NCBI RefSeq assembly: GCF_900106835.1
Contig: NZ_FNNR01000014.1
Location: forward strand, 52,765 to 116,764
Direction of reading: 5' to 3'
Source: Arthrobacter sp. cf158
GTDB taxonomy: Bacteria > Actinomycetota > Actinomycetes > Actinomycetales > Micrococcaceae
Length of the DNA stretch: 64,000 nucleotides
Every line of letters begins with the position of its first letter. Position 1 is the stretch's first letter. Below the pieces are notes generated by a model. It was not told the DNA's origin, made no database searches, and saw only the letters and a program-made list of their open reading frames with translations. The translations under genes and the position numbers were made by a program. Below are positions 1-9,969 of this stretch, one piece after another.

Positions 1-313
1 CCCCGGCTTCAGGCAGCCCACCGTTCTGCATGATCGCCAGAATCTCCAGATCGCCGTCATTGACCAGACGATGAATGGTGCCGGGGCTGAACCACAGCAG
101 ATCGTTCGGAGCCAAGTCATACGACTCATAGCCTGACGTCCTGATGGTTTCCACCCGACCGGTCCCCGCCAGAACGAAGTAAGCCTCCGTGGAGGCTGTG
201 TGCATATGCGGGGATCCCCCACACACGCCGTCAGCTGTTTCCCATTCGTACACCTTCAACCGGGTCAATCCGACGCCGCCCGGGAAAGCCGCCGAAAGCG
301 TAGTCGTCGTCAT
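1..313 (-). CDS. Cupin-domain protein (3' end cut off by window)
   Basis: The minus-strand frame opens with ATG at 313 and runs off the left edge, giving 104 residues. A single small-barrel cupin is visible: the first metal-binding motif reads SPHMHTASTEAYFVLAGTG (about residues 34-52) and the second region is LAPNDLLWFSPGTIHRLVND. The first His pair, the Glu and the later His are all present, so metal binding is plausible. The start overlaps the stop of the DUF6807 gene by ATGA, so it is the last visible gene of the sugar-uptake operon. Stand-alone cupins in such operons are often sugar isomerases/epimerases or sensors; no specific function can be assigned. Confidence 0.8.
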   Translation of the reverse strand, partial: MTTTTLSAAFPGGVGLTRLKVYEWETADGVCGGSPHMHTASTEAYFVLAGTGRVETIRTSGYESYDLAPNDLLWFSPGTIHRLVNDGDLEILAIMQNGGLPEAG

Positions 314-1245
314 GCTCCGACCTTTGCGGGCTCCGACAGCAGAGTCTCAGATGCCAACGACGCAAGGCTGGTCAGCCGCTCTTGGTTGGAGTCGCCGTCG
401 GCAATCACCACAGCGTAACGGTTCACCATGGTGCTGCCAGCAGCGAATGTCACCTCCTGGCTGAAGAACGGGGCCGGACCAAAGCAAGCGAAAGGTTCCG
501 ACCTCGCGAACCACTCGGGAGGGTGTTGGGCGTTGGTCGTGGCATCGGCGATCAACACCGTGGAGTGCCGGCAACTGTCATCATGCTGCCCAACGAAGGC
601 GAGCCACGGTCCCCGGGTTCCGCGCAAGGCTTCGCCGCTGGCGCCTCCCGGTCCCTCGATCCGGCCGCCGGCGAATTCGCGGGGGCCACGCCAGAACAAA
701 CCACCGTAGCCCGCATTTTCGCGGCCTTCCGTGGTGGGCGAACCGATCTGGATGTCGCGACCGGAGACGTTGGTCATGGCCGTTTCAAACACAAGGATCC
801 ATGCATCAGCCTCCGGCCCGGTTTCGATGCGGATGGTGCGGATTTCGTCCACAACGTGTTCGCCGGGCTGGGTCCACCAGCTCAGTTCATGCGAGAACTG
901 AAAGGCGTTACCCGTAGCACTGGCTTCGAGAACGCGTTGGTGGCGCATGCGGCCGTTGTTGGGAAGCCACGTGTAATCGGTCTTTTTGCGGTAGCTTGGG
1001 CCACCCCAAAAGTTGTCGTCGCCGAAGTGCGGCAGTGACCACGCGATGCCCTTGTGCCAGACGTGGTCCCATGGACGGTAGACACTGACCACCTCACCTG
1101 CGGTGGTCCTCAGCGGGTGGAAGAACGGACGGGGCGATTCCCGCTGTTCGTCGCTGGCGTCATAGGTGTAGGTGGCGATCTCCTGGTCCCCAAGGGACAC
1201 TGTCAGCGATTTTTCGTCGTCACGCCAGGTAATCGTGTTGCTCAT
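310..1245 (-). CDS. DUF6807 (PmoA-like) family protein
   Basis: About 311 residues. The start is the ATG at 1245, which overlaps the upstream dehydrogenase stop (ATGA); an extension to 1272 would lie inside that gene. Motifs typical of the methane-oxygenase PmoA-like/DUF6807 family are visible: RPFFHPLRTTAG, VYRPWDHVWHKGIAWSLPH and NFWGGPSYRK near the N-terminus, and GYGGLFWRGPREF mid-protein. These proteins are cytosolic, have no membrane segments and have nothing to do with methane; they are commonly found beside Gfo/Idh dehydrogenases in plant-sugar loci, which is the context here. The biochemical role is not known to me; a carbohydrate-processing role is inference from context. Confidence 0.85.
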   Translation of the reverse strand: MSNTITWRDDEKSLTVSLGDQEIATYTYDASDEQRESPRPFFHPLRTTAGEVVSVYRPWDHVWHKGIAWSLPHFGDDNFWGGPSYRKKTDYTWLPNNGRMRHQRVLEASATGNAFQFSHELSWWTQPGEHVVDEIRTIRIETGPEADAWILVFETAMTNVSGRDIQIGSPTTEGRENAGYGGLFWRGPREFAGGRIEGPGGASGEALRGTRGPWLAFVGQHDDSCRHSTVLIADATTNAQHPPEWFARSEPFACFGPAPFFSQEVTFAAGSTMVNRYAVVIADGDSNQERLTSLASLASETLLSEPAKVGA

Positions 1246-2345
1246 GCGTTCAGTGCTTCCTCTTGTTTCCACGGTTCCAGGTGCCCGTCCATACGGGTGA
1301 AGAACGGGTTGGTTTCATTGATTTGCCCGCGGGCGATGGTGGTCCCGCTGACACTCGAGGCATAGATTGCCGCAGCAAGCTCCATGGTGGCGTAGGCGTC
1401 CGTAATGGAGACCGGCGGGTGGGTACCGTGCTGGATACTCCGGATCAGCGCTCGATACTGCGCGGCGTGACCGCTGGGGAAGTCTTCGCCGTGATTCCAG
1501 AGTTCGACGACGTCCTCCCGCCCGGGCGCCGGCGTGAGAGTCCAGTTGTTGTCGCTGTAGCCGTATAGGTGCTCCAGTTCCACCGTTGCGTTCTCGAAAT
1601 CCAGGCGCGTGTAGGAGGTCTCGCGTGGTGAGATCACGGAGTTAATGACAGTCGCGATGGCTCCGGATTCGAATCGAACCACTGCGGCGGATGCATCTTC
1701 CGTGTCAGTTCTGCGGGCCAGCTTTCCAGCGAATGCCGTGACCTCGGCCCATGGCCCCCACAGGTGCAGGAGAAGATCGAACTGATGGATGCCGTGACCC
1801 ATCGTGGGTCCGCCACCTTCGACATCCCAAAGGCCCCGCCATGGAACATCGAAATAGGGCTGGTCCCTGAACCACAGGGTATTGCAGGTACCTACTAATG
1901 GCTTGCCCAAGGCGCCGGAAGCCTGGAGCTCGAGCAGCCTTTGTGCCCCCGAACCGAAACGGTGCTGGAACACACAGCTGAGGGTTCCCGTAGAGGCAGC
2001 TTCTGCCTTCTCAAGTTCGCGCATCTGGCTTAGGGACAACGCCGGTGGCTTCTCGATCACCGCGTGCAACCCGTAGCTGAGCGCCTCAAGCGCCAACGGA
2101 AAGTGGCTTGACGGCGGGGTGCAGATGGCAACTAGATCCAGCCCGCCGCCGTCGACCGCTGCCGCAAGGCTTGCCGCCGTGCGGGTGACGCCCCACTTGT
2201 CCGCAAATTCCTGAGCTCGGGTTGCGTCCAGGTCAATGGCTACGGTCAGTTCAATCCCTGGTTGTTGCTGCAGGGCTTCGGCGTGGGCATTGGCGATGCC
2301 GCCGGTGCCAACAAAAGCGACTCGGATCTTTTTGGTGTCAGTCAT
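1242..2345 (-). CDS. Gfo/Idh/MocA-family NAD(P)-dependent sugar dehydrogenase
   Basis: 367 residues, normal length for the family. The N-terminal Rossmann fold is clear: IRVAFVGTGGIANAHAEAL at about residues 7-25, followed by CTPPSSHFPLALEAL and the EKPPALSL motif whose Lys is catalytic in the family (about residues 98-105). The C-terminal substrate domain contains GGGPTMGHGIHQFDLLLHLWG, with the conserved DxxxH-like His. It probably oxidises a sugar or an inositol-like compound in the cytoplasm. It starts 2 bases after the stop of the solute-binding protein and overlaps the DUF6807 gene, so it belongs to the LacI-type operon. Substrate is not determinable; the neighbouring beta-helix and GH2 genes suggest a plant cell-wall sugar. 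Confidence 0.92.
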   Translation of the reverse strand: MTDTKKIRVAFVGTGGIANAHAEALQQQPGIELTVAIDLDATRAQEFADKWGVTRTAASLAAAVDGGGLDLVAICTPPSSHFPLALEALSYGLHAVIEKPPALSLSQMRELEKAEAASTGTLSCVFQHRFGSGAQRLLELQASGALGKPLVGTCNTLWFRDQPYFDVPWRGLWDVEGGGPTMGHGIHQFDLLLHLWGPWAEVTAFAGKLARRTDTEDASAAVVRFESGAIATVINSVISPRETSYTRLDFENATVELEHLYGYSDNNWTLTPAPGREDVVELWNHGEDFPSGHAAQYRALIRSIQHGTHPPVSITDAYATMELAAAIYASSVSGTTIARGQINETNPFFTRMDGHLEPWKQEEALNA

Positions 2346-2347
2346 AG

Positions 2348-3646
2348 CTACTTCCGAAGTGAGGAGGAAAGTTCGTCGATGAACGGCTGGGCGGCCTTCT
2401 CAGGTGTAGTGCGTTCGAAGAGGATGTCCGAGGTGTAGCGGCTGAGAATGTCCAGGATGGTGCTGCCGCCAGCGGGAGTAATAGGCGGTGCGGGCCGCAC
2501 AGCGTCGGCGATGGAGTCCGTGAAGTCGATCGCAGCCTTGTCCGTGGCAGACAACTTGGGCCCGATGGCCTCCCGGATTTTGGTGTTGGCCGGGATGCCG
2601 CGTTCGGTCAGCATGACATCGCCGGCGGCTTGGCTGTTGGTCAGGTAGTTAAGGAATTTCTCCGCTGCTTTTTGGTGCTTCGTACGGGACGACACAGACC
2701 AGAACATGGACGCTTTGTAGTATGCGCCAGGTTCCTTGGCCTGTGATTCACCCGGAAGGCGCAACAACTTCAGCGGCTGTCCGCTGGCTGCAGAGTAGGC
2801 GGTGAGTTGGGTATTGAAGGAGCCGGAGAACCCCATCTGGTTCTTGGCGATGGCTGTCTGGTTCAGCGATGCCGTGGCGTTTTCCATAATCACGGAAGGT
2901 TTCGCTGCTGCTCCGGACTTGGAAAGGTCCTGGATGTTTTTCCAGAAGGACACCAGTGTCTCGGGCTTGATCACTACTTTGCCGGACTCGTCGTACAGCC
3001 TGTCGCCCTGCTGCCGGGCCCAGATGTAGAGGTCCTGGTCACTGTAACCGACACCGACGCCTGTAGCTCCCGCACCGCTTTGGCTGACCTGTTGCCCGAT
3101 CTTCTTGTAGTCATCCCAACTCCACGTGGAATCGTCGGGCATGGCCACTCCGGCCTTCTCCAGGACAGCCGGGTTGGCAATGATGCAGTACGTGGCAACG
3201 CCCGTCACCAGCCCCACCAGTTTTCCGTCAACTTCGCCGCTCTTCAGCGTGTCGCCCTCAATGCTTGACGTGTCCAGATTGAGTTTCTTCAAGTCCAGCA
3301 GTGCACCACGGTCGCCGTACTCACGGACGTATTTCTCGTCCATCTGGATAATGTCCGGAGCGTCGTTGGCTGCCACTTGGGTGGCGAGTTTGTCCCAGTA
3401 GCCGTTCCAGTCGCCGTACTCCCCCACCACTGTGATGTTGGGGTTTTCGGCGTTGAATGCATCAATAACCTTCTGGGTGGCCTTTTGCCGTGCATCGCCG
3501 CCCCACCAGGAAAAGCGGATCGTAACGGGTCCTGTTTCCTCGGCGGCTGGGTTGGCGCCGGCACCACAGCCGGTGAGGAGGAGGGCTGAGGCAGCTGCGG
3601 TCGCCGACCATTGGAGGAGTTTGCGGCGGGTAGGTTGAGTCTTCAT
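2348..3646 (-). CDS. ABC transporter sugar-binding lipoprotein (family 1)
   Basis: 432 residues. The N-terminus combines an RRK basic motif (TRRKLLQW) with a hydrophobic stretch and a lipobox LLTGC (Cys about 27), so it is a membrane-anchored lipoprotein, possibly Tat-exported. The mature part opens with the family-1 pattern VTIRFSWWGGDARQKATQKVIDAFNAEN-like (residues about 40-68) and contains the ANDAPDIIQMD ligand-region motif. It binds the imported oligosaccharide outside the membrane and delivers it to the MalF/MalG-type permeases encoded downstream... in transcription order it follows them. RBS AAGGAAGG precedes the ATG. No ATPase gene is present in the operon, so a shared MsiK-like ATPase elsewhere is inferred. 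A truncated paralogue lies at 53551-54162. Confidence 0.94.
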   Translation of the reverse strand: MKTQPTRRKLLQWSATAAASALLLTGCGAGANPAAEETGPVTIRFSWWGGDARQKATQKVIDAFNAENPNITVVGEYGDWNGYWDKLATQVAANDAPDIIQMDEKYVREYGDRGALLDLKKLNLDTSSIEGDTLKSGEVDGKLVGLVTGVATYCIIANPAVLEKAGVAMPDDSTWSWDDYKKIGQQVSQSGAGATGVGVGYSDQDLYIWARQQGDRLYDESGKVVIKPETLVSFWKNIQDLSKSGAAAKPSVIMENATASLNQTAIAKNQMGFSGSFNTQLTAYSAASGQPLKLLRLPGESQAKEPGAYYKASMFWSVSSRTKHQKAAEKFLNYLTNSQAAGDVMLTERGIPANTKIREAIGPKLSATDKAAIDFTDSIADAVRPAPPITPAGGSTILDILSRYTSDILFERTTPEKAAQPFIDELSSSLRK

Positions 3647-3702
3647 GAATACACCTTCCTTGGTGTGTTGTGGGGGGTGCCGTCGTTGACACCGAATTGC
3701 TC

Positions 3703-4626
3703 TTATTTGATGCCCGTGGTGGCGATGCCCTTGACCAGGAATTTCTGGCCGAGGAGGAACGCGATGAAGACGGGAAGCAGGGACACGATGGACATTGCGA
3801 ACATGGCACCCCAGGACGTTGATGCGGTGGCGTCGATGAAAGCCCGGAGCGCCACCGGGACAGTGAACATGTCCGGATCCGTCAGATAGATGAGCTGGCT
3901 GAAGAAGTCGTTCCAGGTCCAGATGAAAGTGAAGATGGTGGTGGTGGCCAGCGCCGGGACCATGAGCGGCAGGATCACCTGCAGGAAAATCCGTGGGTGG
4001 CCGGCACCGTCAATCCTGGCCGCCTCGTCCAGCTCCCTGGGTATACCGCGGATGAATTGGACCATCAGGAACACGAAGAACGCATCCGTGGCCAGGAGTT
4101 TGGGGACGATGATCGGCCAGAAAGTGTTCACCCAACCAATCTGCGAGAACAGAATGTACTGGGGAACAATCACCACATGGAACGGCAGCATGATGGTCAG
4201 CAGCATCGCCCCGAAAAGCCACTTCTTTCCCTTGAAATTCAGCCTGGCGAACGCATAGGCTGCCATCGAACAGGAAACAAGGTTGCCGATGATGCACCCG
4301 AGGACCACGATCGCGGAGTTCAGCAAATACGTGGAGAAGGGGTTCGCCAGCGCATTCCAGCCGTCGCTGAAGTTGCTTGCCTCGAACGTCGTGAGCCATA
4401 GCCCAGGCTCCTTGAAAATCAGGTCGTTGGGTCGAAGAGAAGACACCACCATCCACAACAGCGGATAGATCATCAGCAGAGCCGAGAGAATCAGGATTAT
4501 GTGCTTCAGTATCGCCCGCATACGAGTGGCTGCGGGGCTTCGTGGCCGCGACACTTTGCGGGGCGGGAGTTTGGCTTCCTTGCGACCCTCACTGGTTGGG
4601 GTGGGAAGAGCTTGAAGTTTAGTCAT
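3703..4626 (-). CDS. Carbohydrate ABC permease, MalG type
   Basis: 307 residues with about six membrane segments after a basic, cytosolic N-terminal stretch (about 30 residues rich in Arg/Lys/Pro). The cytoplasmic EAA loop that contacts the ATPase reads ELDEAARIDGAGHPRIFLQVILP (in the last third), which defines the MalG/CUT1 group. It overlaps the MalF gene stop by 8 bases (ATGACTAA), so the two are translationally coupled. Together with the MalF-type permease and the lipoprotein next to it, it forms an oligosaccharide importer lacking its own ATPase gene. Confidence 0.93.
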   Translation of the reverse strand: MTKLQALPTPTSEGRKEAKLPPRKVSRPRSPAATRMRAILKHIILILSALLMIYPLLWMVVSSLRPNDLIFKEPGLWLTTFEASNFSDGWNALANPFSTYLLNSAIVVLGCIIGNLVSCSMAAYAFARLNFKGKKWLFGAMLLTIMLPFHVVIVPQYILFSQIGWVNTFWPIIVPKLLATDAFFVFLMVQFIRGIPRELDEAARIDGAGHPRIFLQVILPLMVPALATTTIFTFIWTWNDFFSQLIYLTDPDMFTVPVALRAFIDATASTSWGAMFAMSIVSLLPVFIAFLLGQKFLVKGIATTGIK

Positions 4627-5542
4627 CGTAGAACACCCAGAACTTTGAGGCGTAGAAGTTGATGGCGGTAAAGGCGCCGATGATCAGGAGGAGTACCCAC
4701 GCCATGGCCGAGGCGTACCCCATATCGAACTGGCCGAAGCCCTTCTGGTACAGGTACAAGGTAAAGAACATGGTGGAATCCGACGGTCCCCCTGTACCAC
4801 CGGAGACGATGAACGCCTGGGTGAAGGACTGGAATGCTCCCACGATCTGCAGCACCAGGTTGAAGAAGATGATGGGGCTCAGCAGAGGCAGCGTGATGCG
4901 GAAGAACTGGCTGACTTTGCTGGCTCCATCCACTTGGGCGGCTTCGTAATACATGTGCGGGATCTGCCTCAGGCCGGCCAGGAAGATGATCATGGGACTG
5001 CCGAAGGTCCAGATGTGCAGGAGGATGATGGTGCTCAGCGCTGTGTTGGGGTCCGAGATCCAGCCTGGACCTTCAATACCGATCAATGCAAGGAACTGGT
5101 TCACCAAGCCCGTGGTGCCGAAAATCTGCTTCCACAGGATAGCCACGGCTACCGACCCACCCAGCAGGGAGGGCAAGTAGAACACTGAACGGTAGAAGGG
5201 CAAGCCCCTGATCCCTCGATCGAGGACCATCGCGATGAGCAGTGCCACTGCAAGCTGCAGGGGTACGCCCACCAGAACGTAGATGAAGGTCACCCGAAGC
5301 GAGTTCAACAACCGGGCGTCTTCGAACATTCGGACAAAGTTATCCAAGCCGACGAACGTCGGTTCCTGAAGCAGGTTGTAGTCGGTGAAAGACAAGTACA
5401 GGGATATGAGCATTGGGCCCAGCGTGATGGCCACCAGGCCAACCAGCCAAGGCCCCAGAAAGACCAGCGCGGCCTTCGTATCGCGACCCTCCGACTTGGA
5501 GCCCTGGCCTTTGAGCTTGCCCAGTTCTGACAATGCGCTCAT
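4619..5542 (-). CDS. Carbohydrate ABC permease, MalF type
   Basis: About 307 residues from the ATG at 5542; a GTG eight codons upstream (5566) is an alternative. Six membrane segments; the EAA loop is YYEAAQVDGASKVSQFFRITLP. The short periplasmic first loop (LSFTDYNLLQEPTFVGLDNFVRM region) is typical of CUT1 permeases. First gene of the operon, about 180 bases downstream of a promoter that carries two perfect 12-bp operators, so expression is probably repressed by a LacI-type regulator in the absence of the sugar. Confidence 0.92.
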   Translation of the reverse strand: MSALSELGKLKGQGSKSEGRDTKAALVFLGPWLVGLVAITLGPMLISLYLSFTDYNLLQEPTFVGLDNFVRMFEDARLLNSLRVTFIYVLVGVPLQLAVALLIAMVLDRGIRGLPFYRSVFYLPSLLGGSVAVAILWKQIFGTTGLVNQFLALIGIEGPGWISDPNTALSTIILLHIWTFGSPMIIFLAGLRQIPHMYYEAAQVDGASKVSQFFRITLPLLSPIIFFNLVLQIVGAFQSFTQAFIVSGGTGGPSDSTMFFTLYLYQKGFGQFDMGYASAMAWVLLLIIGAFTAINFYASKFWVFYDD

Positions 5543-5723
5543 GGTGCTGCCTGCTCTGAGCGGCACGTAGGTGTGCCCGTTGTTGACGATTTCATGGTTT
5601 CCTTACGCGACGGCCAGCCACAGCTTCGTGGGTCTGTCCGTCCTTGAATGCGGTATTTCGCTGTTCGTCCGGGATCTGATGTGATTCGGAGCCTTGAACC
5701 GGCGGAAAGTGATCGGTAACACA

Positions 5724-5767
5724 ATTATTTGTGATCGATCACATTAAGTCAACGGGTGATCGATCAC
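5724..5767 (-). promoter_or_regulatory. Sigma-70-type promoter with two LacI-type operators
   Basis: Read on the minus strand, TTGACT (5752-5747) and AATAAT (5729-5724) are separated by exactly 17 bases. A perfect 12-bp palindrome GTGATCGATCAC (5731-5742) fills most of that spacer, and a second identical copy (5756-5767) sits just upstream of the -35, 25 bases centre to centre. The CG centre and symmetry are typical of LacI/GalR operators. A bound dimer would block RNA polymerase on the uptake operon that starts at 5542. Confidence 0.85.
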
Positions 5768-5828
5768 TATTTTGATTATCGCCGCCGGCGGGACGATGCA
5801 GCTGCCTGCCCCGTCCCGCCAGTAGTGG

Positions 5829-8800
5829 TTACGGCACAGCCACCTTCAGCGGTTTGGACGAAGTTTCGCCCGCGTGGTTGGCGAAAACGGCGGTTACTAC
5901 GTGCTCCCCGGATGCCATGGTGAGAGGCGTCTCTACATGCTGCGCATTGGGAGTCGACGGCGCAAGGGCACCTTCGGCAACAAGCACACCATTGTCAAAG
6001 ATCCGGTAGGAGGAGGCATTGGTGCCCCACCAGAGGTCGGCCACCACCGTGCGCTGCGCTCCGCTTCCTGCGACCCGAACGACGGGCTGGCCCGGCGCCG
6101 CGTCCGCTACCTTGACGGCGACCGTTGTCGTTGCTGTGGAACCAGCTGAATTCACCAGTTCACCGGTGTAGGCATATGTCCCGTTGAGACGATTGCTGAT
6201 GTCAACGGTGGCATTCTGGGCGCTCACCCCGTCGGCGGTCAGAGGAACCGTCGCCATCAATACGCCGTTCTCAAAAAGCCTGAACGTCCGCGCGTTGGTG
6301 CCCCACCAGAGGTTCATCGTTACCTGGAAATTGCCATCGTGAAGACCATGGGCCCAGCCGCTCGTGGTGGACAGGACGCCGCATGCAGGCGGAGCAGGAT
6401 CGGTCACTGGCGGTGCAGGAACCGAGACAATCAACGAATACACAGTGCGCGCGGTGCCATCTGCTGATGCCACAGCGATCTTCACTACCTGCCCGTCAAC
6501 AACAGCGAGAGCGTGCCCGGTGCCGCTTTGTACCGACGTCCCGTCCACATCAAGTTCTGACTGGGTCGCGGTGGTTGTCGGAATGACCGTCAGGGAGGTA
6601 CTCCCTGACGGCAGCTCAACCGAGTACTCCTCCGTGTCGGAGGTGAATTCCGGCGAAAGATTGGATCCCGTCACGGACAGTTTGGATAGTGTTGCGTCCG
6701 CATCGAGGAATCCGCGCTCAACCACCACGCTGTACTCCTGGCGCGTAGTACCGTCTTCGGCCGTCACCACCACGGGTATGGTGTTGGTTCCTTCCACCAG
6801 CGCCAGCGGCTCCGACTCCACACCCGGTTGGACCGGGACGCCGCCAATCGTAATTCCAGCCACGGCGGCCGCCGTCGGGGTCACAGTGATGCGCAAGTGA
6901 TCCGTGCCGGCTGGAACAGCTGCGTGCCACGTGTTGCCCGAACGAGCTGCTGCAGCGACGTCCGTAGCCAAGGTCGCAATGCCTGCGTCGTTTCGATCCC
7001 GGTCGGTCCCTTGGAGGACACGTACGTCGTCGAAGTGCAGTGAGCCCGTATTGGAACTATTGGCATACCACTCAATCCGGGCAACCCCGCCCGTCAGGGG
7101 ATTGCGGAATCCTACGTCCGTGAAAATCCGCCTGCCGTCGATGAGCAGGCTAAGGCGCTGGTTGACAGTATCCAGCTGGAGCGTGATGGTGTACCACTAG
7201 CCCGGCTCATAGGGCTGCAGCTCAGTGGATTGTGTCCCCTGGTAGGCGATGATCTTGCCCTTGCTGAAACCCACGGACGCGGCGATTTTTCCGTCACTCC
7301 CATAGATGTAGGGTGCACTGAACCAATTCCCGCCCGACCCTGATGCATCGTTGCGCATGACCCTGGCCTCCACGGTGACCAACCCTGTGAGCGGCTCTGA
7401 ATAATTGCGCTGGACGCTGGTGGATCCCGTAGTCGAGGTTCGGGTGATCTTGGCCGCACGCTGATCTCCCACATCCACCACCGACACCGATCCCCCGGAT
7501 GGGTTGACGGTGTACCCGTCCGCGCCGGCGAAGGGCCCAAGTGGCTTGCCTGACATGTCATCTGCGAACAGAACCGTCGGCTCTATGGGCTGCAGTAGCA
7601 GCGCCCTGACCGGAGTGTCACCGCCTGGATCAACCACGACGCCGGTAGCCGAGGCAGCGCGACGGTCACCCGCCGTCGCCGTTACTGAGTACCCCTCACC
7701 AATGGGGGTCTCCATCCGGTAAGTGCCGGCAGCATCGGTTGTGGTACTGGCCGCCATAACGGTTCCGCTTCGGATTTCGACGGTCGCCCCAGCCAGAGGC
7801 GATCCCGTCTCATCGAACACTGCCCCATGAACGGTTCCCACGTTTGATGTGGACTGAAGCGGCAGGTCAGCAACGGACGACGTGCCCTTGGCTACTGAGA
7901 CGGTGATCGGGCTTCCCTGGTAACCCGGCTTCTCAGCGGCGACTACTGCATCGCCGAACTCAACCTCCGCAAGGCGATACCAACCAGCGGCATCGGATGT
8001 CGCCGACCGTCCTTGACCGTTGACGGTCGCCGTGACGGATGCGCCAGCGATACGGCGGCCACTGGCATCCGCTACGAACCCAGCGATGCTCTCGGTCGTT
8101 GCAGCCTCGGGTGATACGTATTCAATGGCGCCGAGGTCGCGCGGGCCTACGGGTTCCCGGCCCGCATAATCCTCTGGCGCGGCCTCGGGCACGTCAATAC
8201 TGCGGTTCACACCCAGCGATCCCGACTGCACGGCATAACCGAGTGCCGTGGCGAGCTGCGGGCCGGATGCAGGCGTTCCGAACGGGCCAGCCACGTTGGG
8301 CGCAACAAATCCGGCATCCCCCACGAGTGCCTTGGTATCTCCGGCAGGAATCATCAGCGCCGCTCCGGAATAGAGATTGTTTCGATACGTGATGGTGGGG
8401 CTGGTGGTGAGTGTCGCATTGGCCACTGTGGAATGAATGACGTTGTTTGCGATGTCATACTTTGCATCGAGCGAGCTGCCGTAGCCATAGATCAGCTGCT
8501 GCGAGATCGTGTTGTAGATCGTGTTGTTGTAAATCCGGGCTGTGGCTGACCGGTCGGAATGCAGGTAGATCGGGTGGCGCTCGTTCTGGGCGATCACGTT
8601 GTTACGGATGATCGCGTCACCGAAATCGAATTGGCAGATCAGGATTCCGTCGCCATTGCCGTGCACATAGTTGTACTGTATGAGCTGCTTGGTGGTGGCC
8701 CTGTCAGGGTCGATGCCGCTATGGTCCGCCCCGCCAGCCTTCTTTTGTGTTTCGTAGACCTCGTTGTACTGAATGGTCACATCGTCCGCGCTGTAGGTCT

Positions 8801-9824
8801 CGATTCCCACAGTTCCCGCCCGGTAAACAGTGTTCCGCTCGATCAGACCGCCGCGGACGTTGGTCATATAAATGCCGTTGCAGGCGTAGTCGCTGCCATC
8901 CTGACGGATGTAATTGCCCCGGACAGTGACATCGGTGTGCGGAGCAAACTTAGGGTCCGTGGGCGATGTGCGGGTTCCCCAACCGGTTCCCGCTGCGATG
9001 AGGTTGCCCTGGGCATCCCGGCCATCGCCGGTGTACTGCTTGATGGTGATGGCGGCAAAAGACGTGTTGATGACGGATGAATTCTGGATCAGGATATCGT
9101 TCAAAATTGTCGCCGTGCTTGGTGGATTCAGAACGTCGGGGACCGTGGTATCAAAGACGATGCCGCCTGTCTTCTTGGAGCCGTCCCAACCAGTCTTGAA
9201 GTTGATTCCAGGCTCGTTGTTTGCCACAGAACCCGAGATCCAATTAACCTCGCCGGTCACGTCGTGTACGTCCACACCGTCAACGACGAAGCCGGACAGG
9301 GAGGCGGAGTTGTCACCCGACACATGGATGCCCCGCAAGTCAGCCAGATTGTCGGCCTCAGACGCCCCGCCGACGCGCTGGTTGCTGATATCCAGATCAC
9401 GGATGACCCAGTGCTGCTGATTGAAGAGACGAACGGCATCGTTCACCTCGCCGGCGCCGCGAATCGCTGGCTTGGCCCCCTCCCCGTACCTTCCGACTTC
9501 GATCGGCGCCGCTTCGGTACCGGAACCCTTGGGCCACAATTGGCCCGTCCATGAGTCGCCGGACTGCAGCAAAATTCGGTCGCCCGGCGTAAATGTTGTT
9601 GCCGACACCTTGTCCAGCGTGCGCCATGCACTCTGTGGTGACCGACCATCACCACTGTCATCCCCCTCGGCGTCGAGGTAATAGACGGATGTTGTCGCGG
9701 CGCTGCCGACATCCGGCGTCACCGCATGGCTTCCTGCCGGAGTGGGCAGCGAGCCCACCAAACTGAACGCAATGCCAACGAGGGCTGTGGCGCCCGCGCC
9801 ACGTCTACTTCGGGAATGGGACAT
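5829..9824 (-). pseudogene. Secreted multidomain beta-helix protein interrupted by in-frame TAG
   Basis: One reading frame runs from ATG 9824 to a stop at 5829 with a single TAG at 7199-7197 (codon 876 of 1332). Translation continues in the same frame directly after it (WYTITLQLD...), in the middle of a jelly-roll domain, so this is a nonsense mutation rather than two genes. Order: signal peptide (about 1-37, SRSRRGAGATALVG then hydrophobic), right-handed beta-helix with repeated N-T/N-V rungs (about 45-510), two carboxypeptidase-regulatory-like Ig folds (about 575-645 and 658-740), LamG-like domain (about 750-945), two cadherin-like/Big domains (about 965-1125), and two repeats with LWWGTNA (about 1146-1331). 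Probably a pectate-lyase-like polysaccharide enzyme; the catalytic beta-helix lies before the stop and could still be made. A longer upstream start (10184) would cross the promoter and the signal peptide and is rejected. Confidence 0.85.
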
Positions 9825-9969
9825 CGTTGTTCCTTTTCTTGAAGGGGAATGTTGCCGGCGACGGTTCGGAAAAGACGCCGGAGTTCCAGGCGGGGTTCTG
9901 CTGCGAATGGTTGGCGTGAGGGGTGCGGAGGACACTATCGACCACGAAGGCTCGGGTTTGCAGACATGC

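Noticed and set aside
5829..6971. Separate 380-codon gene downstream of the beta-helix gene
   Set aside because: It is in frame with, and uninterrupted from, the codon after the TAG at 7197, has no RBS or signal peptide, and completes a domain begun upstream; treated as the C-terminal part of one broken gene.
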